64,000 nt of DNA from assembly GCF_010672525.1 (NCBI RefSeq), contig NZ_JAAHGH010000008.1, positions 441,739-505,738 of the forward strand. Direction: 5' to 3'. The notes under the pieces were generated by a model. The model was not told the DNA's origin. It saw only the letters and a list, made by a program, of their open reading frames with translations, and did no database searches. This DNA is from Okeania sp. SIO2B3 (GTDB lineage: Bacteria > Cyanobacteriota > Cyanobacteriia > Cyanobacteriales > Microcoleaceae). Shown here in pieces: positions 19,501-29,261 of this stretch (positions within the stretch are counted from its first letter, which is position 1; the number at the start of each line of letters is the position of its first letter). The translations under genes were made by a program, and so were the position numbers.

Positions 19501-20553
19501 ACAGAAATATTAAACATCCTCACCTCCGGCAAATATCCTGCCAGAAACACCAGTCAAAATATTGCCGACCTCCAAGCACAAATAGCAGCAAATGAAAAAG
19601 GTACACAAGAACTTCAGAAAATGACAGAAAAATATGGCTTAGAAACCGTACAAGCATACATGAAATTCGTTCAAAATAACGCCGAAGCATCAGTACGTCG
19701 AGCCATCAAAAAACTCTCTTCATCACTCAACAAACAAAATTCCACATCCACCTTCGATGACGGCAATAAAATTCAAGTCTCTGTCAGTCTCAACCAAAAA
19801 AATCTCAGTGCAAAAATAGACTTTACAGGAACATCTCCCCAACTTCCCACAAACTTCAACGCACCAACCGCAGTATGTAAAGCAGCAGTTTTATATGTAT
19901 TTCGTACCCTAGTTGATGATGATATTCCCCTCAATGCAGGTTGCCTCAAACCATTAGAAATTATTATCCCCAAAGGTAGTATGTTAGACCCCAAATATCC
20001 AGCAGCTATTGTCGCTGGAAATGTCGAAACTTCTCAAACCATCGCCGATACTTTATACAATGCTCTAGGAATAATGGCATCCTCCCAAGGAACAATGAAT
20101 AACTTCACCTTTGGCAATAGTAAATATCAATATTATGAAACTATTTGTGGAGGTTCCGGTGCAGGTATTAACTTTCATGGCACCGACGCAGTACATACTC
20201 ACATGACCAACTCCCGGTTAACCGACCCCGAAGTTTTGGAATGGCGGTTTCCAGTATTATTAGAAAATTTTGCCATTCGTTCCGGGAGTGGAGGGGAAGG
20301 TTTATATAAAGGTGGCAATGGAGTAATTCGGAAGATACGTTTTTTGGAACAGATGACTGCCGGGATATTATCAGGTCATCGGGTTATTTCTCCCCCTGGT
20401 TTGAATGGTGGAAGTGATGGTTTAGTGGGAAGAAATTATGTCCAACGCAGTGATGGGAAAATTGAAGAATTGGGGAGTACCGCCACTGTGGAGATGAATG
20501 TGGGTGATGTGTTTGTGATTGAAACTCCTGGTGGTGGGGGAGTGGGAAAGTAG
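16558..20553 (+). CDS. 5-oxoprolinase / hydantoinase, fused A and B domains
   Basis: 1331 residues, matching single-chain ATP-dependent 5-oxoprolinases (OplAH; 5-oxoproline + ATP to glutamate) and related hydantoinases. The N-terminal HyuA half has the nucleotide-binding motifs WIDRGGTFTDIV, GTTVATNALLERKG and SFDMGGTSTDVA. The HyuB half begins about residue 760 (DPVMLEIFNNLFRAIAEQMG) and contains LDFSCAIFDKDG, APHIPIHLGSM, PYNGGTHLPDIT, RGHHADIGG and FGNSKYQYYETICGGSGAG. Two hydrophilic inserts stand out: about 60 aa after YVNQVSNSLNCF and about 75 aa between ITPVFPPP and IFYVASRG. ATG 16558 or 16573 could be the start. Exact substrate is not certain. Confidence 0.88.
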   Translation: MTNTSMTNNSWQFWIDRGGTFTDIVAKAPDGQIIIHKLLSENPDRYQDAPVQGIREILGIPQHQPISSEEIEVIKMGTTVATNALLERKGDRTVLVITKGFKDALKVGYQNRPNIFAREIILPEMLYEKVIEVKERYTAKGEEIIPLQTTELSIQLQEVYAAGIRSCAIVLMHGYRYPKHEQKIKEIAQEIGFTQISVSHEVSPLMKLVSRGDTTVVDAYLSPILLRYVNQVSNSLNCFENLETENISSLQNSSEPSFERKEIGGEAGGGEEKKKDLTLTFGKGVLNSRNISERQPVKLMFMQSNGGLTDAQKFQGKDSILSGPAGGIVGAVKTSKMAGFHKIISFDMGGTSTDVAHYAGAENKTIEYEREFETEIAGVRLQTPMMSIHTVAAGGGSILFFDGSRYRVGPESAGANPGPAAYGKGGPLTVTDCNVMVGKIQPEFFPKVFGKDGNLPLNLEIVREKFTQLTAEIGNSKKPEEVASGYLAIAVEKMANAIKKISLEKGYDVSEYTLCCFGGAGGQHACLIADALGMKQIFIHPYAGVLSAYGMGLADIRVMKKKAVEKILIPELLPEIKQILSTLETEAKQEINSNQNQISLSKIHIKYQGSDSTLIVDFAENISIMKSEFETAHQQRYGFIMAEKSLIVEAVSLELIQQMETPEEIEKSPTQKTAITPITTTKIYTAGKWQNTPIYLRENLQPGTKINSPALIIEKTGTNIIEPGWQAELTLKNNLVLTKIKTKENQIDPTTKSQTKIPTSADPVMLEIFNNLFRAIAEQMGITLQKTGSSVNIKERLDFSCAIFDKDGQLVANAPHIPIHLGSMSESVNAVISDKKDILKPGDVYVLNNPYNGGTHLPDITVITPVFPPPQKNKEVPHSQIKNSPVMAKQEENKSITQKLKSVSLSPNENIISENETTISVTPPEKTEKIETPIFYVASRGHHADIGGITPGSMPPHSKTVEEEGILIDNFQLVKNGKLQETEILNILTSGKYPARNTSQNIADLQAQIAANEKGTQELQKMTEKYGLETVQAYMKFVQNNAEASVRRAIKKLSSSLNKQNSTSTFDDGNKIQVSVSLNQKNLSAKIDFTGTSPQLPTNFNAPTAVCKAAVLYVFRTLVDDDIPLNAGCLKPLEIIIPKGSMLDPKYPAAIVAGNVETSQTIADTLYNALGIMASSQGTMNNFTFGNSKYQYYETICGGSGAGINFHGTDAVHTHMTNSRLTDPEVLEWRFPVLLENFAIRSGSGGEGLYKGGNGVIRKIRFLEQMTAGILSGHRVISPPGLNGGSDGLVGRNYVQRSDGKIEELGSTATVEMNVGDVFVIETPGGGGVGK

Positions 20554-20599
20554 AAAGTAAGTGAGTTTTTGCTGTGCGACATTAAACGCACCTTACCCG

Positions 20600-22015
20600 T
20601 TATAATCTGTAATTTAAAGGGAGGAGAATTGCCAAGAGTAAATTAAAAGGGTATCGATTGCTGTTCAAATGCAGCACTAAAGAGTAGCATAAAATTATGA
20701 TAATTACTCATTGCTACAAAATTAAGCCCACTCCTGAACAGTCAGTCAAAATTGATAATTGGCTAGAACTGTTGCGAAGACATTGGAATTATGCGTGATA
20801 GTCAAAGACTAGACTGGTTAAATAGAACTAGATGTCAAGTTGACCGTTGTTCATTAATTTCATGTTCTATTGGTGAAATTTCTAGTAGACCAGATTATTA
20901 TTTTCAGCAATCAGCACTTAAACAGACAAAACAGTTATTTCCTGACTACAAAGAAATCTATTCGGAAGTTCAACAAATTAACTTACAAAGACTAGATAAA
21001 GCTTGGAAACGTTTCGGCTAAGAGCCGACATGAAAGGCTAATACCCGATAAAACTGGTAAACGTGGAGGAAGACCAAGATTTAAAAAATCAGGGAAGTTA
21101 AGGTCATTGTGTTTTAGTAGAGTTAATCATTCCAAAGGAGTAATTAAATTTGATGGAAAACAAATAATTACTACAAGGTTTGGTGCTATTCCAGTCATAG
21201 TTCATAGACCAATACCAGATGGTATGACAATCAAAACTGCAACTATAACCAAAAAAGCTGACGGTTATTATGTGAGTTTTAGTTTAGAAGATAAGTCAGT
21301 ACCTAGTTTAATTTCTACAGAAAATATCAAAACTGCTGTAGGTATTGATGTAGGCTTAAAAGAGTTTTTAACTACTAATACTGGTGAAACTGTTTCTGTT
21401 CCTAAATTTTATAGAAAATCCCAATCTAATTTAGCAAGAAAGCAAAAAAAAGCATCTAGAAAAGAAATTGGATCAAACAACTGGAGGGCAGCACAAAATA
21501 GAATAGCTAGATTACATCAACATATAGCTAGACAAAGAGAAGATTTTCACTATAAAACTGCTCATAAATTAGTGAAAGAATATGACATGATTGCAGTGGA
21601 AAACTTAAATATTAGAGGTTTAGCAAAAAATACTAAACTATCAAAATCAATTTATGATGTAGCTTGGGGTGCTTTTATTGAAAAGTTGAATGCAGTGGCG
21701 GCAGTTCGCGGTGTTCATCTAATCAAAATTAATCCTCACAATACGTCACAAAATTGTAGTAATTGTGGTCAAAAAGTGCCTAAGACTTTATCAGTTAGAA
21801 TTCATTCTTGTCCTAAATGTCAAGTAGTTTTAGACAGGGACGAAAATGTAGCAATTAACATTTTAAATAAAGCGTTAAACGAGGTGGGTATCATCTTGTC
21901 TGCTTGTGGAGGCTTAGACGGTGGTCAGCCTGTGAAACAAGAAACTTCAGCAAACGAGGATTGAATTATCTCTTTTTTAGAAGCTCCCGTTATAATCTTT
22001 GATGTAACGGGAGAG
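20600..22015 (+). mobile_element. IS605-type tnpB-only element with frameshifts
   Basis: A left hairpin-like CCCGTTATAATCTGTAATTT-AAAGGGAG at about 20599-20626 and a right hairpin CTCCCGTTATAATCTTTGAT-GTAACGGGAG at about 21985-22013 bracket a tnpB pseudogene. No tnpA is present. Confidence 0.6.
20699..21964 (+). pseudogene. tnpB, two frameshifts
   Basis: ATG 20699 opens IITHCYKIKPTPEQSVKIDN but hits TGA at about 20798. The continuation is in another frame (DSQRLDWLNRTRCQVDRCSL...LDKAWKRF). A second break near 21018-21045 separates it from GKRGGRPRFKKSGKL and the catalytic part. That part keeps all RuvC residues: GIDVGLKEF, VENLNIRGLA, DRDENVAINIL, and the zinc finger CSNCGQK...CPKCQ. The track shows two ORFs (20791-21021 and 21107-21964); neither alone is a full TnpB. 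Confidence 0.85.
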
Positions 22016-22222
22016 ACTTCACAAACCTAGAATTTTTTAACTCACGCTTTTTGGAAATTGCTATATCAGCGATCGCCTTTTTGAGAAATAGGCCATTACA
22101 TTAGAGATAACTGCTTAGTTATTTTTGCTTATTGACTTTTTTCTTAAAAAAAAGCTAATTTTTTGAAAATTATTTAGATAATAAATTTGATTTTAAAGTA
22201 TAAAAACTAAGACGTTATAGTT

Positions 22223-22810
22223 ATGAGTGTACAGTATGCAACTACAACAGAAGCAGCATTTCTATTGAATATTTCCACAGGTAGATTAAGAACTCTACTG
22301 AATCAAAACCGTGTTAGAGGTGCTCAAAAAATCAAAAGACTTTGGATGATTCCATTAAATAAACGGGGAATGCCAGAAATTGCACCAGGTCGCCGTGGTC
22401 CTGAAGGTACTTGGAACAAAAATCAACGTACAGGCAATACCTTTATTCATGTTCTGCGAAAGACCATTGACTATAACCGAGACCATGGAACTACTCATCC
22501 AGCAGTTGCCGTAAAAGTAGGAGATAAAAAAAATTATTGCCACGCTCTGAAAATTAACGGACCTTGCCAAATCGTTTATCAACCTCATCAACCCAATAGA
22601 AGTCAAGCCGGGGGAGCACGTCTGTGGATAGAAGTAGAACCACAACATATAGTAGAGCGAGTATACTTCAGTAATGGAGATTATGGTCCGCCACCGGAAG
22701 TAGTTGAGCAGCGGGCAAAAAGTAAGAAGTCAAAAAATACAAGGAAACAACAGAAGCACTCAGATAAATACAGGACTTACGCAAAAGAAGAAGTTATACA
22801 ACATTTGTAG
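22223..22810 (+). CDS. HTH DNA-binding protein, paralogue of 52985-53530
   Basis: 195 residues. Residues about 6-50 form an excisionase/MerR-like helix-turn-helix: TTEAAFLLNISTGRLRTLLN, GAQKIKRLWMIPLN. A Trp/Gly/Pro-rich middle follows (MPEIAPGRRGPEGTW), then a domain with INGPCQIVYQPHQPN and ARLWIEVE, and a basic tail. The paralogue at 53 kb has the same order (TTEAASLLSIS, GMPRVSGRKRGPKPNW, IHGPCRIVYRPDKPH, ATVWIET). I do not know the family's function. Its position 420 bp from cpeA makes pigment regulation conceivable but untested. The last 13 codons and the stop lie in a CAGGACTTACGCA repeat. Confidence 0.65.
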   Translation: MSVQYATTTEAAFLLNISTGRLRTLLNQNRVRGAQKIKRLWMIPLNKRGMPEIAPGRRGPEGTWNKNQRTGNTFIHVLRKTIDYNRDHGTTHPAVAVKVGDKKNYCHALKINGPCQIVYQPHQPNRSQAGGARLWIEVEPQHIVERVYFSNGDYGPPPEVVEQRAKSKKSKNTRKQQKHSDKYRTYAKEEVIQHL

Positions 22811-22862
22811 GGGTTAACGGCCGTTAACCCATACCATAAGTAGTAGTTATGCGTAAATCCTG
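22771..22862. repeat. MITE family D (CAGGACTTACGCA ends) with nested palindrome
   Basis: Inverted ends CAGGACTTACGCA and TGCGTAAATCCTG enclose about 66 bp, including a GGGTTAACGG/CCGTTAACCC palindrome of family G. The gene at 22223 reads into it and stops at the TAG of the nested palindrome. Other copies: 35850-35951, 40463-40555, and a half copy at about 24952. Confidence 0.75.
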
Positions 22863-23106
22863 ACATAATTTGCTTCAAAGGGAGCATTTATGCAGCATCA
22901 GAATTATTCCTTTAGTATCTCCAAGAATTCAAATTTTGGGCGATACAGGTTTGTGGTTATCTGAAAATACTGAGCAACCTACTAATATTTATAGTACTTT
23001 TTATTTATCGGACAAATTGAGGTGAAAAATCTGAGTTAAAACTCAGACAAAGCCAGATTTTTCGCTTCCTCAGTGCTTCCTTATGCTATACCACCTAAGT
23101 AAAAAA

Positions 23107-23168
23107 AACTAAGGGACTCTTAGTTAATTGCTCACCCAATATTAGGTAAGTAACAAACTGAGAGTCCC
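23107..23168 (-). terminator. Rho-independent terminator of cpeBA
   Basis: On the minus strand GGGACTCTCAGTTTGTTACTT and AACTAAGAGTCCC form a stem with a roughly 30-nt loop, followed by TTAGTTTTTTTT. It lies about 65 bp beyond the cpeA stop codon. Confidence 0.7.
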
Positions 23169-23232
23169 ACAGTTCTAAAATTCAATAAGTTTTAAAGCAA
23201 GAGTTCTATAATCTTGCCTAAATCCCTATTTA

Positions 23233-23757
<525 letters not shown>

Positions 23758-23853
23758 TTAGATTTTGGTATTGAAACTTACTTGACCTTGGCTAATCGTA
23801 ACAACTGAAAAGCCAATAACTAGATACCTTTAGAGGTATGCTGTAGCAAGACT

Positions 23854-24080
23854 TTGACATCTCCAGGGGTTGAAACACCCTGGATTCTGTGTAAAAAAAC
23901 ACCGCAAAAGGGATATATCCACTTTTACTTCCAGTCTGTCAACAGACTTCTAGACTCCTCGGGGTAAACAACAATCTACCTGTGAGCTTACTTTCAGAGC
24001 AGATTTTTACTTCGGGTTAAAATCCGCGTATCGTTATTCAACTAGGAGATAAATCCGCCTGGCTAACTCTCTCCCGTCAT
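23854..24080 (-). mobile_element. Solo IS right end / omega-RNA-like repeat in cpeB-cpeA spacer
   Basis: Read on the minus strand it runs GTTGAATAACGATACGCGGA, GTAAGCTCACAGGTAGA, GAGTCTAGAAGTCTG, CAGAATCCAGGGTGTTTCAA and ends GGAGATGTCAA at 23854. It matches the 12105-12590 element without its middle and the 41394-41530 copy. There is no protein gene in it. Any transcript of the cpeBA operon would contain this RNA. Confidence 0.65.
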
Positions 24081-24099
24081 TTTTTATGTTTGAGAGTAA

Positions 24100-24819
<720 letters not shown>

Positions 24820-25060
24820 CTACGATCAAAACCAAATATTTATATATAGGCAGAAGGAAGAAAGAAGAAGGAAGAAGGAAAAATATTGCGTTGTCTGAGT
24901 TTTAAGCTTTTGATCTGTCCGCACCCTTTCCTTCGACTGCTATAAATCAGGACTTACGCAAATTGACTGTTAAACCATCATCTGTAGGGGCTATCAACAG
25001 TATTAAAATAATTAGACAAAGTTAGACATAATTAGACACTTATTGTGATATACTAGATTT

Positions 25061-25669
25061 ATGTCTAACTTATTAACCATATCTGAAGCAGCAGAACTGC
25101 TAGGAGTGTCAACAAAAACAATCAGACGATGGGAGGCTCAAGGACGGTTAAACTCAATCCGTACCGCAGGAGGTCACCGGAGGTTTACAGTATCTGATTT
25201 AATAGGTAACAAACAAGATAATTCTTTAACCGTGGCCTATGCTAGAGTTAGTAGCCATGACCAAAAAGATGATTTGGATCGCCAAAAAATAGTCTTAGAG
25301 GCATACTGCGCTCAACAAGGTTGGTCATTTGAAGTGATATCAGACTTGGGCAGTGGTTTGAACTATCGTAAAAAAGGTTTAATTAAACTGATAAAACTGA
25401 TTTGTTCAGACCAAGTAGAGCGATTAGTTTTAACTCATAAAGACAGATTGCTGAGATTTGGTAGTGACTTGATATTTACTTTGTGTGAAATATTTGGCAC
25501 AGAAGTAGTTATGATTAATCGTTCTGAAGACTCTACTTTTGAGGAAGTCTTAGCTCAAGATGTAATAGAAATAATTACAGTTTTTTCTGCCAGACTTTAT
25601 GGTTCAAGAAGTCATAAAAACAAACAAATTGTCAAACAATTAAAAGAGGTGGCCGATCAATTGAAATGA
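25061..25669 (+). CDS. tnpA: IS607 transposase TnpA (serine recombinase)
   Basis: 202 residues. Residues 4-45 are a MerR-type HTH (TISEAAELLGVSTKTIRRWE, GGHRRFTVSDL). Residues about 58-200 are the small serine-recombinase catalytic domain with the nucleophile in VAYARVSSHDQKDDLDRQ and the downstream LVLTHKDRLLRFG motif. It would cut and move the element without a long target duplication. Its TGA overlaps the tnpB ATG (ATGA), so the two are translationally coupled. It is the only transposase tnpA in the window. Confidence 0.93.
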   Translation: MSNLLTISEAAELLGVSTKTIRRWEAQGRLNSIRTAGGHRRFTVSDLIGNKQDNSLTVAYARVSSHDQKDDLDRQKIVLEAYCAQQGWSFEVISDLGSGLNYRKKGLIKLIKLICSDQVERLVLTHKDRLLRFGSDLIFTLCEIFGTEVVMINRSEDSTFEEVLAQDVIEIITVFSARLYGSRSHKNKQIVKQLKEVADQLK

Positions 25670-26739
25670 AATCTTTTAAAACTAAGCTAAAACTTAAACT
25701 ACAACAAAAAACAATACTTGCCAAGCACGCAGGAGTAGCTCGTCATGCTTATAATTGGGGGTTAGCAACTTGCATAAAAGAGTACGAAGAAACTAAAAAA
25801 CGCCCTAGTGCAATTACCTTGCATAAACGTTTAGTCGCTGAAGTCAAATCAATTAATCCCTGGTATTATGAGGTGTCTAAATGTGCCCCACAACAAGCAT
25901 TGAGAGATTTAGAGAGAGCATTTAAGAACTTTTTAACCATTCCAAAACGTGGATTCCCGGTCTTTAAGAAAAAAGGGAAAAAAGACAGTTTCTATCTAGA
26001 AGGAAGCATTAAAATCTTAAAAGGGAACTATATAAAACTACCCAGAATAGGAATAGTAAAAACTTATGAAATCTTGCCATCTGTGCTCATCAAAAATGTT
26101 ACCATCTCAAAACGTGCAGATAGTTGGTATATCAGCTTTAAATATGATTTAGAACCAGCACCTAATTCACCTGTAAAAAAACGAGCTGTTATTGGTGTAG
26201 ATGTAGGTATAAACACCCTAGCTACCTGTAGTGATGGAACAACCTACGCTAACGTCAAAGCCTACAAGCAAGCTAAAAAACGATTAGTTCGTCATCAACG
26301 TGCAGTCAGTAAAAAAGTTATTGGTTCCAAAAACAGAATTAAAGCAGTAAAAAGATTAGCCAAGGCTCACAAAAAAGTAGCTGATATCAGAGCCGATACG
26401 CTCCATAAAATCACAACATGGTTAGCTAAAAACCACAGCACCATAGTGATAGAAGACTTGAATGTAAGTGGAATGCTCAAAAATCATAAACTAGCAAGTG
26501 CCATAGCAGACTGTGGCTTTTATGAGTTTAAGCGTCAACTTACATACAAATGTGAATGGTATGGTAGTGAATTAGTCATAGCTGATAGATTTTATCCAAG
26601 TTCTCAAATATGTTCTCACTGTGGGCATCAACAGAAAATGTCTTTAAGTATGAGAACTTACAAATGCGGACACTGTGGTTTCACTGCTGACAGAGATTTT
26701 AATGCAGCTGTCAACTTAGAAAATTATGCACGTCAGTAG
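25666..26739 (+). CDS. tnpB: TnpB RNA-guided nuclease (IS607-associated)
   Basis: 357 residues, full length. TnpB proteins are omega-RNA-guided DNA nucleases. All catalytic parts are visible: RuvC-I GVDVGINTLATC, RuvC-II VIEDLNVSGML, zinc finger CSHCGHQQ...YKCGHCGF and RuvC-III TADRDFNAAVNL. The N-terminal KTKLKLKLQQKTILAKHAGV region and RHAYNWGL helix are normal. The reading frame stops a little earlier than many relatives, but the sequence after it still resembles a TnpB C-terminal tail, which is also where the omega RNA is expected. Confidence 0.93.
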   Translation: MKSFKTKLKLKLQQKTILAKHAGVARHAYNWGLATCIKEYEETKKRPSAITLHKRLVAEVKSINPWYYEVSKCAPQQALRDLERAFKNFLTIPKRGFPVFKKKGKKDSFYLEGSIKILKGNYIKLPRIGIVKTYEILPSVLIKNVTISKRADSWYISFKYDLEPAPNSPVKKRAVIGVDVGINTLATCSDGTTYANVKAYKQAKKRLVRHQRAVSKKVIGSKNRIKAVKRLAKAHKKVADIRADTLHKITTWLAKNHSTIVIEDLNVSGMLKNHKLASAIADCGFYEFKRQLTYKCEWYGSELVIADRFYPSSQICSHCGHQQKMSLSMRTYKCGHCGFTADRDFNAAVNLENYARQ

Positions 26740-27085
26740 CTTGAGTTTCAAGCGAATTTAAGCCTGTGGAGAAGATAAGTTACAGACTGCGGTCAGTGGT
26801 CTTCTGTGAAACAGGAAGCTAGCTCCAAAGCTCATGCAATTCCGGCATGGGTAAGTTTGGGTAAGTTTAGTATAACGGAACTGATAAATTTGGTGATGTA
26901 TTGAGCGACTGCAAGACCAGAAAGAGGGAAGAATTTTGGAAGTATTTGCTATGTTTCACTTCGTGACATGAAAAGTCAACTCTGATTAGAATATTATTCT
27001 ATGCAACTTCTAATAGACATAGGCGTGATAATCAAAAATCAAATCAATTATCGCGCAAGAATTATCAATTCTTTCCCCCTACTCT

Positions 27086-27121
27086 GTAGGTAGGGACTTT
27101 GCATGCAAAGTCCCTACCTAC
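27086..27121. repeat. 36-bp perfect palindrome
   Basis: Perfect inverted repeat with half-site GTAGGTAGGGACTTTGCA, just beyond the 3' end of the ankyrin gene (minus strand). It could act as a transcript-end hairpin or be a mobile palindrome. Confidence 0.9.
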
Positions 27122-27156
27122 TCCCTCTTTTCGGGAGAGGTCTAATGAATTTAGTA

Positions 27157-28647
27157 TTACGACCCAGCGTTATTAAGTAACCTGATAATATCTTGATAAC
27201 CATTAAATTCTGCGAGCATTAAAGCCGTACAACCGCCTTGATTTTTATCATTTAAATTAGCACCATAATCAATTAATAGTTTTACAGCTTCAGCATGACC
27301 TTGGTATGCTGCCCACATTAAAGCTGTCGCTTCATTATCATCTCTAAGATTAATATCAGCTCCTTTTTCTAAGAGTATTTTTAATGTTTCAATATCGCCT
27401 TGATATGCTGCCTTCATCATTGGAGTAGAGCCACCTTGAGCAGGAATATTAACATCTGCCCCTACATCTAACAAAACATTAATAATTTCTTGATTTTTTT
27501 GCCATATTGCTAAAGTTAAAGCTGTTTCTCCAAGATGTTTACTATTCAATAAAGATGTCAAATTTTGCTTTTCTATTTTGTTCAATAAAATTGACACAAT
27601 ATCTGTATAACCATGAAAAATTGCCCCAAATAAAGGTGTATCACCTGCTTGATTCTTAGTAACAATTTCAGCCCCATAATTTAACAGTAGTTTTACCATT
27701 TCCGTATGATTTTCTACTACAGCAAAACTTAAAGCTGTTTCTCCTTCTAAATCTTGAGAATTAACATCAGCATGAGCATCCAATAAAGTAGAAGCGATCG
27801 CTACATTTCCTTCCGCAGCAGCAGCCATCAAAGCTGTACCACCATTTCTACTTTTAATATTTACATCTGCCCCTGCTTCTAACAAAACTTTGACTACTTC
27901 TAAATGACCTAGATCGGCAGCTAAAATGAGTGGAGTCTCTCCATCTTTGTCTTTAAAATTAATATCAGCACCAGCTTTTAATAGAGTATTTACAGCAGGT
28001 AAATCACCTGTTTCTGCTGCTTGCATTAACCATGTTTTACCTTGTAAATTTCTAGTATTTATATTCACACCATGATTAATCAAAATTTCTCTTATTTCTG
28101 CATAATTACTATCAGTAACTACGGATAAAGTAGACTCATCTACCCTCGCTCCAGCATCTAGCAAGACCTTAACTACATCTTGATAACCTTGACTCGTTGC
28201 TAAACCCAAGGCTGTATCATGGTCTTTATCCACTACATTAACATCAGCTCCAGCAGCAATTAATTGATTGGCCACTGCGATATAACCATTCATGGCAGCA
28301 ACCATTAGTGGGGAACTAGCATCATCATTTTTAGCATCGACATCAGCACCCCTACTTAGCAAAAGTTCTACTATTTCCGTCCGTCCATGAGCTGCAGCTA
28401 ACATTAAAGCTGTTGCCCCAAACTTTTTTCTTATATAGTTGACATCAGCGCCTTTATCTAGTAAAGCAGAGGCTATTTGAGTGTACCCCTTTTCTGCAGC
28501 AATCATTAAAGCCGTTGTACCATCTAGAGCTTGAGCATTAGCATCAATATTTTGAGCCAGCAAAGTACATACTTGGGCAAAATTAGCATTTTTAACAGCC
28601 TGGACTAAGAAAATTTCTTCTTTTTGCGAAGCCATACCGAAAACCAT
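27157..28647 (-). CDS. Ankyrin-repeat protein
   Basis: 496 residues made of about 14 ankyrin units from residue 10 to the end, with the consensus pattern repeating, for example GTTALMIAAEKGYTQIASAL, GADVDAKNDDASSPLMVAAM, GETPLILAADLGHLEVVKVL, GGTALMAAAAEGNVAIASTL, EATALMWAAYQGHAEAVKLL. No signal peptide or membrane span. Cytoplasmic protein-binding scaffold; partner unknown. An alternative start is MASQKEEIF four codons in. It is divergent from DUF4079 gene at 28738. A second ankyrin gene lies next to a bilin lyase at 37.5 kb, so a link with phycobiliproteins is possible but only by proximity. Confidence 0.88.
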   Translation of the reverse strand: MVFGMASQKEEIFLVQAVKNANFAQVCTLLAQNIDANAQALDGTTALMIAAEKGYTQIASALLDKGADVNYIRKKFGATALMLAAAHGRTEIVELLLSRGADVDAKNDDASSPLMVAAMNGYIAVANQLIAAGADVNVVDKDHDTALGLATSQGYQDVVKVLLDAGARVDESTLSVVTDSNYAEIREILINHGVNINTRNLQGKTWLMQAAETGDLPAVNTLLKAGADINFKDKDGETPLILAADLGHLEVVKVLLEAGADVNIKSRNGGTALMAAAAEGNVAIASTLLDAHADVNSQDLEGETALSFAVVENHTEMVKLLLNYGAEIVTKNQAGDTPLFGAIFHGYTDIVSILLNKIEKQNLTSLLNSKHLGETALTLAIWQKNQEIINVLLDVGADVNIPAQGGSTPMMKAAYQGDIETLKILLEKGADINLRDDNEATALMWAAYQGHAEAVKLLIDYGANLNDKNQGGCTALMLAEFNGYQDIIRLLNNAGS

Positions 28648-28737
28648 AATCTACGTCTTTAAGATCACATAAGATTAACTTGCTGTTATGCTAACTTTTA
28701 TGAAGTTTTTTTACTAATCCTAGAGAGAAGATAAATT

Positions 28738-29205
28738 ATGGATCTGCCAATTCCAGAATCTATTAAACCATGGCTCAATTTTTTTCATCCCGCCATTATG
28801 TGGATACTATTGGCCTTGACAATTTACGCCTTATATCTCGGCATCAAAGTTCGTAATAGTAGAACTGCTACAGATACAGAAAAGAAAAAAGAATTTGCTA
28901 AATTTAAAATCAAACATCACCAAGTTGGCTCCTTTCTCTTAGCTTTTTTGGTTTTAGGGTCTCTTGGTGGAATGGCAGTCACTTATATCAATAATGGAAA
29001 ATTATTTTTTGGCCCTCATCTCTTAGCCGGGTTAGGCATGACAGGAGCGATCGCTATCTCTGCGTCTTTAACTCCTTTTATGCAGAAAGGCCAAGATTGG
29101 GCTCGCTATAGTCATATTGTTCTTAATGTGTCAATTCTTGGTCTTTTTAGCTGGCAAGCGGTAACGGGAGTGGAAATTCTGTTAAGGATTATTAGCAAGA
29201 TGTAA
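28738..29205 (+). CDS. DUF4079 membrane protein
   Basis: 155 residues with four predicted membrane segments (about 16-36, 61-81, 92-112, 125-147). The pattern WLNFFHPAIMWILLALTIYA, KIKHHQVGSFLLAFLVLGSL, GPHLLAGLGM fits the cyanobacterial/plastid DUF4079 family, which resembles b-type cytochrome-like membrane proteins with conserved histidines. Function is not known. It converges with the DUF1997 gene across a shared terminator. Confidence 0.75.
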   Translation: MDLPIPESIKPWLNFFHPAIMWILLALTIYALYLGIKVRNSRTATDTEKKKEFAKFKIKHHQVGSFLLAFLVLGSLGGMAVTYINNGKLFFGPHLLAGLGMTGAIAISASLTPFMQKGQDWARYSHIVLNVSILGLFSWQAVTGVEILLRIISKM

Positions 29206-29217
29206 AAGATGGGAATT

Positions 29218-29247
29218 AATCAGGGGATTAAATTTTTCCCTGATTTT
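29218..29247. terminator. Bidirectional hairpin between convergent genes
   Basis: AATCAGGG and CCCTGATT form an 8-bp stem with T-rich sequence on the plus side and A-rich sequence on the minus side, between the stops at 29205 and 29262. Confidence 0.55.
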
Positions 29248-29261
29248 CAGGTTCCATATCT

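Larger units (their letters stand above)
25010..26870 (+). mobile_element. IS607-family element, apparently intact
   Basis: Contains a serine-recombinase tnpA and an overlapping full-length tnpB. The left flank has repeated TTAGACA/TTAGACATAATTAGACAC motifs (25010-25040) and the right flank (CTGTGGAGAAGATAAGTTAC, GTCAGTGGTCTTCTGTGAAA, GGGTAAGTTTGGGTAAGTTT) would hold the omega-RNA scaffold. Boundaries are approximate. It sits between cpeB and an ankyrin gene. Confidence 0.75.

Noticed and set aside
22223-22810. CpeR, the activator of PE genes
   Set aside because: CpeR is much shorter and lacks an excisionase-like HTH; no match to what I know of CpeR.
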